Position numbers and translations under genes: made by a program. The notes under the pieces were generated by a model. That model was not told the DNA's origin, did not search any database, and saw nothing but the letters and a program-made list of their open reading frames with translations. This document shows, piece after piece, positions 31,187-41,266 of a stretch of 64,000 bases of DNA (position 1 is its first letter; every line of letters starts with the position of its first letter). The stretch is from Pseudomonadota bacterium (GTDB lineage Bacteria > Myxococcota_A > Polyangia > GCA-2747355), in NCBI GenBank assembly GCA_016702545.1, contig JADJDT010000002.1, positions 310,001 through 374,000 of the forward strand, in the 5' to 3' direction.

Positions 31187-32355
31187 GTCGCTGGCCCTCG
31201 GGCGCGCGTGGGCGGATCGTTCGGCGCGCGCTTCGCACCGGGAGTCTCGCTTGGCGCCGGCGCCGGCGCCAAGGATGTACCGAGCTCGCTGACGCGGAAG
31301 GTGGCCCACGCCGCAGGATAGGGCCAGCGCGCGCGCAGGCGGAGCTGGGCCTGCTGCAGCGCGGCAGCCGGCGCCAGGCCGCGCGAGCGCTCGCGGAAGA
31401 AGTGCTTCATCAGCAGCGCTGCGCCGAGATCGCTGACGCGCTCCGTCGTCGCCAACACCTGGCCAGCACCGGCGAGCAGCAGCAGGCGATCGAGGGCCAA
31501 GCGCCCGCCAGCCAGGCTACGCGCGGCTTCGCAGGCCGAGAGCACGATCAGCGGAGCGTTGACGCGGGTCGCCAGCAGCTCGAGCGGTGACAGCCCGCCA
31601 TCCGCCAGGGCGATCATGCGGCCCAGCGGAGCGGCGCCGCTGTCGACATGCGTGGCCAGGTGGACCTGACGCCCGCTGATCAGGGCCTCCTGCAGCGCCT
31701 GGCGCGTCGCGTGGCTGCCGGTGTAGGCCGTGACCTCCATCGCCGTGCGACCGAGCGCCTCGCTCTCGCGGGCCGCGAGCGGCAGCGGCCGACCGGTCTC
31801 GCCCTCCCAGGCCACGGAAACCCAGGCGCCGCGCTGAGGCGCCGGCGAGGAGGCGACCGGTTCGCCCAGCCACGCGAGCGCCGGTAGGTGGGTCAGCGTC
31901 ACCCGCTCGGCGAGCGCCGCGCCCTCGCTGGCCAGCGCGGCGAAGGGTACGTCGGCCAAGGGCTCGGGGGCGACCACCAGCCACTGCCGGGCCTCGGCGC
32001 CCGCAGCGCCAGCGAGCGGGCGGATCAGCCAGGTGGAGAGCTGCCGCAACCACGGCGCGACGTCGTCCCAGCGCTGGAGCCCGGCGCGCAGCGCCGCTAC
32101 CGCGGCCGTGAGGCGGGCGCGCGGCAGCGTCACGACCGACATGGCGACGGCGAGGCGCTGGCTCTCGGTGGGGCGTACGACCCAGCTGACCAGCCGTTGC
32201 GCCGTGGCGTAGTAGACCACGGCGACCCCTTGACCCTCCCGACGCAGGCCGCTCGCTACGGCCGCTGGGTCCCACGGCGCTGGCGAGAGCAGGCGCAGCA
32301 GGCGCGGTTGCAGCGCGCCCAGCGCGGCTCGTGCCTGGGCCAGGTGCTGGGTCAC
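31183..32355 (-). CDS. CHAT-domain caspase-like protease
   Basis: A 390-residue protein without signal peptide. The C-terminal two thirds match the CHAT domain (clan CD): WLVVAPEPLADVPFAAL, then the catalytic His in VHLATHVDSGA (His236) and catalytic Cys in LIVLSACEAARS (Cys275), followed by GAGQVLATTERVSD and an AALQQAQLRLRA helix. So both dyad residues are present. The GTG start overlaps the stop of the giant TPR/CHAT-like gene (GTGA), implying coupled synthesis; the two may work as one unit split in two chains. CHAT proteases usually associate with TPR proteins and cleave specific partners. The C-terminal 30 residues are Pro/Ala-rich. Confidence 0.88.
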   Translation of the reverse strand: MTQHLAQARAALGALQPRLLRLLSPAPWDPAAVASGLRREGQGVAVVYYATAQRLVSWVVRPTESQRLAVAMSVVTLPRARLTAAVAALRAGLQRWDDVAPWLRQLSTWLIRPLAGAAGAEARQWLVVAPEPLADVPFAALASEGAALAERVTLTHLPALAWLGEPVASSPAPQRGAWVSVAWEGETGRPLPLAARESEALGRTAMEVTAYTGSHATRQALQEALISGRQVHLATHVDSGAAPLGRMIALADGGLSPLELLATRVNAPLIVLSACEAARSLAGGRLALDRLLLLAGAGQVLATTERVSDLGAALLMKHFFRERSRGLAPAAALQQAQLRLRARWPYPAAWATFRVSELGTSLAPAPAPSETPGAKRAPNDPPTRARGPAT

Positions 32356-35300
32356 CTCTGCCGCTTCGCTCCTGAGCAGGCGCGCTCGTCCCGATCGCCG
32401 CTGGCCTGCAGCTGGGCGCAGCGCAGCGCCTCCAGGTGGCGTTGGAGCTCGAGCAGTCGCTGCAGCGGCTCGCCCACGGGAGGCGCCCGCAGCTCCGCCA
32501 GCGCGGCCCCGCCCCCATCCCTGCCCGCGCGCGCTCGGGCTCGCTCGGCGACCGCCAGCGCCGCCTCCGCCTGGCCCAGGGTCGCGAGCAGATCGACCAG
32601 CTCGTCGTAGACGGCCCCCTGCGGCTCGTCGCCGCCGCCGGCGCTCGTGGCCTGTCCGAGCTGGGCCGGCAGGCTATCGACCAGCGCTGCGCTCTCCTCG
32701 AGCGCTTGTCGCGCCTCCTGCGTGCGACCCAGCGTCCGCAGCGCCCTGCCGCGTTGCAGGCCAAAGCGCCAGACCCACGCGCGCTGCCCGACCTGACGCG
32801 CCCGCTGGAGCCCCGCCTGGGCGTGCGCCAGGGCCAGCGCCGGGCGGCCCGCGGCCAGCTCGATCGAGCCCAGTCCATGGTGCGCCTTGAGTTCGTTGAG
32901 CGCCGCGTGGATCCGCTGGGCCAGCGTCAAGGCCTGCTGCAGGTCCTCCCGCGCCTCGGCCTGGCGGTCGAGCTGGAGCAGCGCCAGGCCGCGGTTGGCG
33001 AGGGCGAAGGACGTGCCGAGGGCATCGCCGCGCGCGCGGTCGAGCTCCAGCGCCGCGCCAAAGCTGCGCGCGGCCTCGCCGGCCTGACCGGCCAGGCGCT
33101 GGGCGAAGCCGAGGTTGTTGAGCGCCGCCGCGATCTCGCTGTCGAGGCCCTGCTGGCGTGCCTCGGCCAGTGCGTGCTGCAGGGTCGTCAGCGCCTCTGT
33201 GCTGCGACCCAGCGCCGCCAGCGTGGTGCCGCGCGCATTGAGAAGCTGCAGCCGGCGCGGGGGATCCTTCGCGCTGCCGGACAACCCGCGCTCGGCTGCC
33301 TCGAGCGCCTCGGCCAGCGCGCCGGAATAGTAGAGGCCGTTGACCAGCTCCAGCAGGGCGGCGTCAGTCGGCAGGCCAGCCGCGTCGAGCAACGCGAGCG
33401 CGCGGCGCGCGAGGCGCACCCCGTCGCTGAAGACCCCGCGAGCGGAGGCGATTCGCGCCAGCTCGAGCCAGGCTGCGGCCACCAGCGTGACCGTGGGTCG
33501 CAGCGGCGTCCACGCCGCGGAGGCGCGCGGCAGGTGCTCCGGTCCGAGCTCGGGTAGGGCGCGCAGCGCCCTCTCCACGGTGGCTGTCGCCTCCCGGAAA
33601 CGGGCGAAGCGCACACGCAGCAGCTGCGCCACGCGCAGCGCGTCCTGCGCGGTGGCGAGCCCCCTGGCCGAAGCGCGCCAGTCGCCCGCGACGGAGGGTG
33701 GCGCGGTGCCGCTGGCCGCCAGGCCGAGACTACGCCGGGCCGCGCGCAGCGCCTCGTGATGGGCGCCCTTACGCTCCGCGATCGTGCTGCGCTGCTCGAG
33801 GGCCTCGCGCAGCAGCTGGGGCCGGCGCACCTGCTCGTAGATCGCGATCGTCTCGGCATTCGCCGCCAGCGCCGCGTCGAATTGCTCGTTGCGCAGCCGC
33901 AGCCAGGCCATCTGTCGCAGGGCCGTGACCAGCTCGGCCTTGGCCCGCAGCGACGCGGCACCGATGGGCTTCTTGCCGCCTTCCGCCGCCGCGAGGGCGG
34001 CTCGGCGCAGCGCCACCAGCTCGGCCATCGGTGCCAGGGCTCGCGGGTAGTCCTCCCGCAGACCGTGGGCATTGGCCAGGTAGAGCAAGGCGCCGGGCTG
34101 CAGGCGCGCGTCGCTCAAGAAGGTCATGTAGTGCAGCGCCGGTTGCAGCGCCGCAATCGCCGCTGCGAGCTGTCGCGGCTGGGCGTTGAAGGCCTTGGCT
34201 CCGGCGAGCACCAGCGTCCGGAGCTGCGTCTGGGCGAAGCGCTGGCGCGCGGCGGGATCGACGCCGGGGTCGCCAAAGATCGTCAGTCCGAGCGGGGCCA
34301 GCCCGGCGGTCAGCGGAAGATCGGCGGCTCGGGCCCAGGCCGCCGGAACGGCGCGAGGCCAGGCCAGCGCAGGGGGCACCGGGGTCTGCGGCTCTCCGGC
34401 ACCGAGGGCCACCGTCGCCACGCCCGCGGCGTGCAGCAGGCGCAACAGCGCCACGAGCTGCGCGCGGCGCCCGGGCCCCGTGAAGCCGGTCTCGGGCAGC
34501 ACGGCTAGCGTGCTGTCGAGCAACAGGCCGAGCTGATGGGCCCAGCGCCACGGGGTCTGGCCCGGGCCGCGATCGAGCGCCAGGTTGGCCGCCGAGCTGC
34601 CGAGCCAGCGCTGGGGCAGGTCGAGCCACAGCAGGCCGCTGCGCGTCGTCGCTTGTTCCAGCGCGGCGCCGCTGAGACCCGCGGCGCGCAGGGGCCTCCA
34701 CCCGCCCCTGGTGAGCGTTTCCGCTGCAGGCGCTCCGCCCTCCGGCGCGGCGCGAGCGACGTGCACGATCGTGGGAAGGGGCAGGCGCCGCACCGCTTGC
34801 GCGTCGAGCAGCTCCCAGAGCGTGGCCAGGCGCACGACGCGCTGCGCATCGAGCCCGAGCGCGGCAGCGGTCAGCGGCGCATCGTCGAGCGGGCCGAGAT
34901 CGAGCAGCAGGCGCCCCGCGCCGCGAGCGGCGGCCAAGAGCGGAGCGCTGAGCAGCCGGGCCCGCGCCGCCGCGCTCAGGGCCCGCAACACGGGGAGGCG
35001 CTGCGGCAGCAGCTGCAGGCTCGGTGCGCCGCGCGGCCGCACGATCAGCAGCGCCACGCGCGCGCCGTCGTCGACCAGCCGCAGCGCCACGGTCTCGGGC
35101 TCCAGCGCACGCTGCAGCGCTGACAGCTCGAAGTCGCCGACGGTCAGCAGGCCGGCCACCGCGGGGCTGACCCTGGCGAGCGCCCGCAGGGCCTCCTCGA
35201 CGGCGCGTTGTCGCCGTTGCAGCTCGTCACGCCAGGTCGCGGCCGCCGCGGTCGGCGTGCTGGGGGGCGGCTGGCTGGCGTGCCGTCGATGCTCGGCGGC

Positions 35301-38300
35301 CCGCTCGAGCAGCCGCCGCAGGGCGCCCCCGACCGGTCCGCTACCGCCCGGGCCGAGGGTGATCAGCTCATCGACGAACGCGCGCCGCTCCGCCAGCTCC
35401 GCGTAGCGCAGCGCGGCCGCGGCGTCGCCCTGATCGAAGGCCAGGGCGATCGCAGGGCCGAAGACGCTACGGCGCAGCGCCGCGGCCTCGGCCAGATCCG
35501 CCGGGGCCAGGAGCAACGGATGGCGCTCGAGCAGGCCGTCGACCGCTGCCGCGGCCGCCCGCGCGTCGCGGCGACGGTAGGCCAGCTCGGCGCTGAGCGC
35601 ATAGCGCTGCGCCCCGAGGTCCTCGGTGACGTTGGCCGCTGCTACCGCGCGTAGCACGTCGGTGCTGGGATGGGCCTCGAGGGCTGCTGGGGCCACCGCC
35701 GCGCCGCCTGCGCGGGCCAGGGCGAGGGCCACGGCGAGGTGCCAGTGGCGGCGTTCGTCGGCGCTCAGGGGCCGCCAGAGTGCGTCACTGATCCCCCCGG
35801 GCGCGGGGGCATCCGCGGCGAGCTCGGTCAGCGGGGTGACCGCGGGGTCGGTCTCTGCCAGCACCGCTTGCAGCAGCCTGACGGCCTGCGCCAGCGGCTG
35901 CAGCCGGGTCAGCAGCCGGTGAACGGCGCGTTCCGCCACACTGCGCGGCGGTCCGGCCCCCCACCCGTCTTGCAGCCGCGTGATGACGCCTGTCGAAGGC
36001 TCGCCAGCCGGTCCTGCCGGGTCTCTCGGCGCCGCGCTGGCGAGCTCCGGCGTCAGCTGTAGCGTGAGCAGCGCCAGGTCGGTCCATAGCGCCAGGCGCA
36101 ACCGCTGGCTGAGCAGGGGCTTCTCGGTGAGCTCGGGCCCCCCAGTGGTCGCCGGCGCCGCAGCACCCGTCGGCGCGCGACCGGCCGCGCGACGCTGCTC
36201 GAGCTCGCGCAGCAGCGCGTGGCAGGCCTGAAGCTCGCTCGGCGCCACCGGCGCTCCGGCCGCGAGCGTGTCGAGCAGCGCGTCGGCGCGGTTGAGCGCG
36301 AGACCGACCTCGAAGGCGAAGCTCGGCAGGTCGAGTTCACCCTCCGGCTCGCGCAGCGCGCGGGCTTCGCGCAACGCCCGGTCGAGCGCCGCGGCGTAGG
36401 CCGCGCGGTCGCCCTGCCTGCCGCCCAGCAGCGCCGCACGATTACGCAGCAGCAGGAGCTCGCGGCGCAGCTCGACGACGTCTTGCGCGACGATGCGCTG
36501 TTGTTGAGCGCCGACCAGCTGACCCTGCAGCCGCCCTGCGCGCGGGCCATCGAGCTGCTGCTGCGCCATGATCTCGCGCAGCGCGGCCTGAACCTGGCGC
36601 TCCGCGACGAGGTCGAGACCGAGGGGCATCGTGCTGGGCTCGGGTCGCGGCGCCACCGGTAGGAAGCTGGGCGGTGCAGCGGTGCCCCAGCGTCTCAGCG
36701 ACTGCTCGGCGGCACGCAGCTGCTCGGCCGCGCGCCGACCGTCGCGCCGCAGCACCGCGTTGTAGGCCAGGGTGCGCTGCAGTGGCGCCAGCGCCTGCCC
36801 GTGCCCCTTGCGCTGCACGCGCTCCACAGCCTGGAGCAGCCAGCGGCTCGAGCTCGCCAGCTCGCCCCGCAGCTGCTCGCTGACCCCGAGCTGCGCGAGC
36901 ACCTGCACCTCGAGCCCGTCGAGGCCCAGCCCTTGCGCCAAGCGCAGCGCCCCTTCCAGCTCTCGCGCCGCCAACGCGTAGGCCCCCGTGGCTGCCGCCG
37001 CGCGCCCGCAGCTCAGGCGGTGAAACGCCTCCTGCTCGGCTGTGCCGAAGGGCTGGGCCAGCGTTCGGCGCTGGGCGCAGTAGCCGACCACCTCGCGCCA
37101 GCCGTTGCCGAGCGCAGCGAAGACATTGGCGAGGTTGACCAGCAGGTCGGCCTCGGTCTGGGGGTCCAGCACGGCGTCGTTCAGGGCGTGGGCCTGCTCA
37201 TAGGCCAGTGCCGCCTCCTCGAGCCAACCGCCCTGGCGCGCGCCGAAATAGCGCTCGCGCATCTCGTAGACCCACCCGAGCGTCATGTGCCCAAAGGGGC
37301 TCTGGGGTCGCAGCGTGAGCGCGCGTTTGAGCCAGCGCTCGGCCTCGTCGAGGTCGCTTGGGCGCAGCGGCGCGCGCAGCGTCGCCAGGTAGCCGAGCGC
37401 GTAGAGCGCGACGGCATCGCTGCCATCGCGCTGGGCCCGCTGGCGATAGGGGGCCGCCAGCGCTGCCCAGGCGGCGCGGCGATCGGGCGCTCCTTGCGCC
37501 GCGGCGGCACCGAGCGCCAACAGGCCGCGATGCGCCTGCAATATGCCGTCGTCGACGGTGAGCAGCTGGCGGTAGCGCTGCGCCGCTCGCGCGTGCTCGC
37601 CCTGGTGCTCGAGCTGCGCCGCATCGAGCAGCGCCAGACGAAGATGGGCGCGCTCGGCTGCTGCGTGCGTCTCACTGGCCGGGTCACTCTCGCGCAGGAT
37701 GCGCGCGTAGGCCTGGAGCGCCCGCTCGTAGTGTGCCAGTGCGGCAGCGGGCTGCCCGGCTTGCCGCAGCTGGCGCGAGCGGCGCAGGGCCAGGCGCCCG
37801 AGATCGAAGCCGAGCTCGGCGGCGAGCTCCGGCCCGAGATCGCGCTGCCGCAGGGCTGCGGCCAACGCCTCGATCGCCGGGTCTAGCTCGCCTTGCTCTT
37901 CGTGCAGCTGGGCCAGCCGCCCGAGCAAGCGCACGGCGACGGCCGAGGGTAGACCGGGCCGATCGAGTAGCGCGCGCAGGCCCTCGCGCTGAGCCGCCGT
38001 GGGCTCGGTCGCCTGCAGCGCGATCAGCGCCTTGGCAACCGCCTCCGCCAGGAGCCTGTCGCCGCCCTCGAGCAAGCCAAGGTAGTAGCGGGCGACCAGC
38101 TCCGGCGCCTGCAGCCGCGCGTAGATCGCCCCGAGCTGCAGCTGCGCCTCCGTCACCAGCTCGCGTTGCTCGGGGTATTGGTCGATGACAGCCTGATAGC
38201 GCGCCAGCGCGACCGGCAGGCGCAGCGCGCGCTGCTCGAGCTCCGCCTCGCGCAACAGCAAGTAGCCGCGCACCGCCGCGGCGGTCGAGAACAGGCGCGG

Positions 38301-39704
38301 GCGAAGTTGCTCGATTCGCCCCAGCGCGGCGCGCGCGTCCTGCTGCCTGCGGGCGCCCGCGTCGGGCGGCGCCGCCGCGGGTGCGGTGGCGGACGTGGCT
38401 CCGGTCGCCGGGGCGAGGGGAAGGCGCGGCAGCAGAGCGAGGTCGATCTGGGCCCGCGCGACGAAGACGGCCCCCTCGCTCTGTGGGCTGACCTGCGCCC
38501 CTGCCAGCGCGCGCAGGGCCCGCCGCGCCTTGTCATCCTCGCCGAGTTGCAGCCAGAGCTGGGCGCTGGCGTACTGCGCCTCGCTGCCGTGGGTGGCATC
38601 GCGCGCGAGGTGCTGCCAGAGCAGCAGGCGTGTCCACGGCTCGCGCTCGCTGCGCGCTAGCGTCCGCAGGGCCGCCGGCGGCAGCGCGGTCGGCACCAAG
38701 CCGCTCGTCGGCAGCAGGCCGACGTCGAGGCTGCCCGCGCGGCGGGCGGTGATGACCAGCCCGAGCGCGTGGGCCCGGGGCAGCAGCGCGTCGGCGCCGT
38801 CGCTGGTCAGCTGCTCCGCCCTCGCCATCGCAGCCTCGGGGCCGCGACCTTCCACCACGCGGTCGAGCGGGACGCGCCACAGCGAGGCCGGCGTGTCGGC
38901 CGTGCGCGCGCGAGGCGCTGCGCCCCGGCGAAAGCGACAGAAGACCAACCAACGACCGTCCGCCGTGAAGGCCGGGAAGCCGGCCGGCTCCTCGGCCGAG
39001 GTGACGACCCACGATCGGCCACGCGCGCTGCCGAGGCGCAGCACCTCGACGCGGGCGACGCCGCCCGCCGTGCTGCGGGTGTAGGCCAGCCAGCGACCGT
39101 CCGCGCTCAGCGCCGGATGGGTGGCCCCGGAGGCCGTCAGCGCTTCGATGCGGCCGGTCGCGAGCACCAGCCGCTGGACGCGCTCCCGGCCCGGCTCACC
39201 CGCGCTGTAGTAGAGACTGCGTCCATCCGGGGCGAAGGTGGGGAAGGCGTCCGCCGTGCGCGCGTCGGTGAGCCGCTGCAGGCGACCGTCGCGCCAGAGG
39301 TAGAGGTCGCCCTTGGCGTCGGCACGCATCGAGACGAAGGCCAGCGTGCGTCCGTCGGGCGACCACGCCGGTTGCGTGTCCTCGGCCGGGTCGTCGGTGA
39401 TGCGGCGCGGCAGACCCGTCACCAGGCTCTTGACCCAGATATCGAGCTGTCCCTTCTGGTCGCTGGCGTAGGCCAGCAGCTGCCCGTCGGGTGAGAGCAT
39501 GCCCGCCAGCTCGTCGCTGGCGAGCTGGGCCAACCAGGTGACGCGCCCGAGCTGGTGCCGCGGCAGCTGCAGCCGATAGCTGCGCAGCAGCGGCAGGGGT
39601 GCTGTGTGTCCCCCGCAAGCGCAGCCCGCGGTGAGTGCCGCCAGCAGCAGCCAGCGTGGCGCTCCTCCGGTCGGTGCGGCTCGCGTTGCCCGCCCTGCAC
39701 TCAC
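32352..39704 (-). CDS. Giant lipoprotein: beta-propeller, TPRs and a degenerate CHAT domain
   Basis: One of the longest genes here: 2450 residues. A lipoprotein signal ends LLLAALTAGC (Cys28). Residues about 50-340 form a TolB-like PD40 propeller (ASDELAGMLSPDGQLLAYAS, PAWSPDGRTLAFVS, PTFAPDGRSLYYSA). From about 350 to 1500 TPR-like helical pairs predominate. Residues about 1530-1800 resemble a CHAT domain, but the His motif reads TIVHVARAAPEG and the Cys motif STLAVLPETGFTG, so both catalytic residues are gone; it is followed by GLTIFGDPGVDP. A second TPR array (about 1830-2440) ends the protein. GTG start overlapping the stop of the C13 protease gene (GTGA). I infer a periplasm-facing scaffold or sensor for the neighbouring proteases. 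Confidence 0.85.
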   Translation of the reverse strand: MSAGRATRAAPTGGAPRWLLLAALTAGCACGGHTAPLPLLRSYRLQLPRHQLGRVTWLAQLASDELAGMLSPDGQLLAYASDQKGQLDIWVKSLVTGLPRRITDDPAEDTQPAWSPDGRTLAFVSMRADAKGDLYLWRDGRLQRLTDARTADAFPTFAPDGRSLYYSAGEPGRERVQRLVLATGRIEALTASGATHPALSADGRWLAYTRSTAGGVARVEVLRLGSARGRSWVVTSAEEPAGFPAFTADGRWLVFCRFRRGAAPRARTADTPASLWRVPLDRVVEGRGPEAAMARAEQLTSDGADALLPRAHALGLVITARRAGSLDVGLLPTSGLVPTALPPAALRTLARSEREPWTRLLLWQHLARDATHGSEAQYASAQLWLQLGEDDKARRALRALAGAQVSPQSEGAVFVARAQIDLALLPRLPLAPATGATSATAPAAAPPDAGARRQQDARAALGRIEQLRPRLFSTAAAVRGYLLLREAELEQRALRLPVALARYQAVIDQYPEQRELVTEAQLQLGAIYARLQAPELVARYYLGLLEGGDRLLAEAVAKALIALQATEPTAAQREGLRALLDRPGLPSAVAVRLLGRLAQLHEEQGELDPAIEALAAALRQRDLGPELAAELGFDLGRLALRRSRQLRQAGQPAAALAHYERALQAYARILRESDPASETHAAAERAHLRLALLDAAQLEHQGEHARAAQRYRQLLTVDDGILQAHRGLLALGAAAAQGAPDRRAAWAALAAPYRQRAQRDGSDAVALYALGYLATLRAPLRPSDLDEAERWLKRALTLRPQSPFGHMTLGWVYEMRERYFGARQGGWLEEAALAYEQAHALNDAVLDPQTEADLLVNLANVFAALGNGWREVVGYCAQRRTLAQPFGTAEQEAFHRLSCGRAAAATGAYALAARELEGALRLAQGLGLDGLEVQVLAQLGVSEQLRGELASSSRWLLQAVERVQRKGHGQALAPLQRTLAYNAVLRRDGRRAAEQLRAAEQSLRRWGTAAPPSFLPVAPRPEPSTMPLGLDLVAERQVQAALREIMAQQQLDGPRAGRLQGQLVGAQQQRIVAQDVVELRRELLLLRNRAALLGGRQGDRAAYAAALDRALREARALREPEGELDLPSFAFEVGLALNRADALLDTLAAGAPVAPSELQACHALLRELEQRRAAGRAPTGAAAPATTGGPELTEKPLLSQRLRLALWTDLALLTLQLTPELASAAPRDPAGPAGEPSTGVITRLQDGWGAGPPRSVAERAVHRLLTRLQPLAQAVRLLQAVLAETDPAVTPLTELAADAPAPGGISDALWRPLSADERRHWHLAVALALARAGGAAVAPAALEAHPSTDVLRAVAAANVTEDLGAQRYALSAELAYRRRDARAAAAAVDGLLERHPLLLAPADLAEAAALRRSVFGPAIALAFDQGDAAAALRYAELAERRAFVDELITLGPGGSGPVGGALRRLLERAAEHRRHASQPPPSTPTAAAATWRDELQRRQRAVEEALRALARVSPAVAGLLTVGDFELSALQRALEPETVALRLVDDGARVALLIVRPRGAPSLQLLPQRLPVLRALSAAARARLLSAPLLAAARGAGRLLLDLGPLDDAPLTAAALGLDAQRVVRLATLWELLDAQAVRRLPLPTIVHVARAAPEGGAPAAETLTRGGWRPLRAAGLSGAALEQATTRSGLLWLDLPQRWLGSSAANLALDRGPGQTPWRWAHQLGLLLDSTLAVLPETGFTGPGRRAQLVALLRLLHAAGVATVALGAGEPQTPVPPALAWPRAVPAAWARAADLPLTAGLAPLGLTIFGDPGVDPAARQRFAQTQLRTLVLAGAKAFNAQPRQLAAAIAALQPALHYMTFLSDARLQPGALLYLANAHGLREDYPRALAPMAELVALRRAALAAAEGGKKPIGAASLRAKAELVTALRQMAWLRLRNEQFDAALAANAETIAIYEQVRRPQLLREALEQRSTIAERKGAHHEALRAARRSLGLAASGTAPPSVAGDWRASARGLATAQDALRVAQLLRVRFARFREATATVERALRALPELGPEHLPRASAAWTPLRPTVTLVAAAWLELARIASARGVFSDGVRLARRALALLDAAGLPTDAALLELVNGLYYSGALAEALEAAERGLSGSAKDPPRRLQLLNARGTTLAALGRSTEALTTLQHALAEARQQGLDSEIAAALNNLGFAQRLAGQAGEAARSFGAALELDRARGDALGTSFALANRGLALLQLDRQAEAREDLQQALTLAQRIHAALNELKAHHGLGSIELAAGRPALALAHAQAGLQRARQVGQRAWVWRFGLQRGRALRTLGRTQEARQALEESAALVDSLPAQLGQATSAGGGDEPQGAVYDELVDLLATLGQAEAALAVAERARARAGRDGGGAALAELRAPPVGEPLQRLLELQRHLEALRCAQLQASGDRDERACSGAKRQR

Positions 39705-41260
39705 GGCTCACCGCGCTCGCAGGCGCGCAGCCGCTCGAACGCGCGCCAGGCTCGGCCGCCCGCGGCTCGCAGGCGCGCCGCCCGTTCGAGGTAATCCAGT
39801 GCGCGCGTCAGGCGCTCGATCGGCGCCGCCTGCTCGCGAAGCTGCCAGTAGGCGTCCTGCGCCTCGTCGACCCGTTGGCGCGCCTCTTGGTAGTGCCGGT
39901 ATTCCGCGGAGCGCCCGAGGTAGGCAGCGATGGCCGTTCGCTCCTGCTTGAGCAGCGCCGCGAAGTCCGGGTGCCAGGGATCGTCGAGCACGGGCCAGCG
40001 GGCGAGCAGGCGCGCCACCACGGCGGCGGCGGCCCGCTCCTCGTCCGCGCTGGTCTGATCGCGCCGGTCGCGCGTCGCATCGATCTGGCGCTCGAGTGCC
40101 TCCAGTGCGGCGTGCGCGGTCCGCGCCTGTGGCGGTACCCCTGTGCGCGGGCTCAGCGCGTTGACCACCGCCTCCTGCTCCGGCATTTGGGTGGGCCGGC
40201 GCGGTCCGCGCCGCGGCGCCATCTCGCCGAGCCAGCGCTCGGAGGTCGTGGTCGGCACATCGGCGGTGTGCGAGGCCAGGTTGACGCGGGTGTGAGCCTC
40301 CAGCAGGGAGATGCGCCCATCCCCGTCGAGATCGAGCGCAGCCAGCGGCAGGGCGCCACCGTCGCGATCGCGGCCCAGCAGCGCGTTGAAGAAGTGGAGC
40401 GCGTAGCCATCTTGCGCCGCGCGGTCGGGGTTCGGGTCGCAGCCCGTCGCCGGCAGGTCGGCCGGCGTGGCGAAGAAGCCGCACCGAGTCACCGGCGGGG
40501 CGCCGCGCTCGACCCGGGCCGCGGCGAAGGCCAGCTCGGCGAAGCCGCCGCCGAAGCAGGTCGTGACGACCACGCGCACCGTGCGCCGCGCGCCGTCGAG
40601 CCAGCCGGCGAGGTCGCTGACGTGCAGCTCGGAGGCGCCCCAAAGGGCCATCCAGTTGTCTCTCGCGTGCTCCCCCTGTTCGCCGTGCCCCGCCAGGTAG
40701 ATCGTCAACGGTGGGCCGGCGGCGCTCGCGAGCTGGGTTACCGCCTGGCGCGCGTGCTCGAGCGACGAGGCGGCGGCCACCGCCAGCGTGCTGCGTCGAT
40801 AGGAGCTGTCGCGACCGCCGCGCGGGTCGAGCAAGGCGGCCAGCTCGCCTAACAGCGGATCACCGCGCGGGCTGGCGTCGCGAGCTTGGTCGAGCACCTG
40901 CACGTCGCGTGCTCCCGGTCCCCCGGCGAAGAGGATCAGGCCCTTTCCCCGCAAGGCCTGCGCCGCCAGGCCGATATCCTGCTCGATCGACACCGAGTTC
41001 ATTTCCGGTGTGGCACCGCCGCCGAGCGCGAGCCAACGCAGCTCGGCGCCGCTGGCCGCGAGCCGCCAGGTCGCCGCGTCGCCGCGATCCGGCTGGCCCG
41101 TCGGGCCCGTCGCGTCGGCGCGTAAGGCTGTGCGGCGCACCGACGAGGCGCAGGCCAGCCGCCCGGTGGGCGTGGCGAGCGGGTGAGGGTCGGCCAGCCA
41201 CGCGCTGCCACCCGCCGCGCCAGCGATCAGCAGCCACGCGGGCCAGCGCCAACGGGTCAT
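39701..41260 (-). CDS. Secreted caspase-like (C13-type) cysteine protease
   Basis: The 519-residue product has an N-terminal signal/anchor (MTRWRWPAWLLIAGAAGGSA). The catalytic region shows the clan-CD dyad: His192 in LTIYLAGHGEQGE and Cys235 in VRVVVTTCFGGGFAEL, most like bacterial peptidase C13 (legumain/GPI-transamidase-like) proteins. Residues 310-321 (DLDGDGRISLLE) look like an EF-hand calcium loop, often seen after caspase-like domains. The C-terminal 200 residues are helical and charged (ERQIDATRDRRDQT, LKQERTAIAAYL). It lies 6 bp after the DUF1318-like gene and overlaps the giant gene by four bases. Substrate unknown. Confidence 0.85.
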   Translation of the reverse strand: MTRWRWPAWLLIAGAAGGSAWLADPHPLATPTGRLACASSVRRTALRADATGPTGQPDRGDAATWRLAASGAELRWLALGGGATPEMNSVSIEQDIGLAAQALRGKGLILFAGGPGARDVQVLDQARDASPRGDPLLGELAALLDPRGGRDSSYRRSTLAVAAASSLEHARQAVTQLASAAGPPLTIYLAGHGEQGEHARDNWMALWGASELHVSDLAGWLDGARRTVRVVVTTCFGGGFAELAFAAARVERGAPPVTRCGFFATPADLPATGCDPNPDRAAQDGYALHFFNALLGRDRDGGALPLAALDLDGDGRISLLEAHTRVNLASHTADVPTTTSERWLGEMAPRRGPRRPTQMPEQEAVVNALSPRTGVPPQARTAHAALEALERQIDATRDRRDQTSADEERAAAAVVARLLARWPVLDDPWHPDFAALLKQERTAIAAYLGRSAEYRHYQEARQRVDEAQDAYWQLREQAAPIERLTRALDYLERAARLRAAGGRAWRAFERLRACERGEP

Positions 41261-41266
41261 CGCGCT

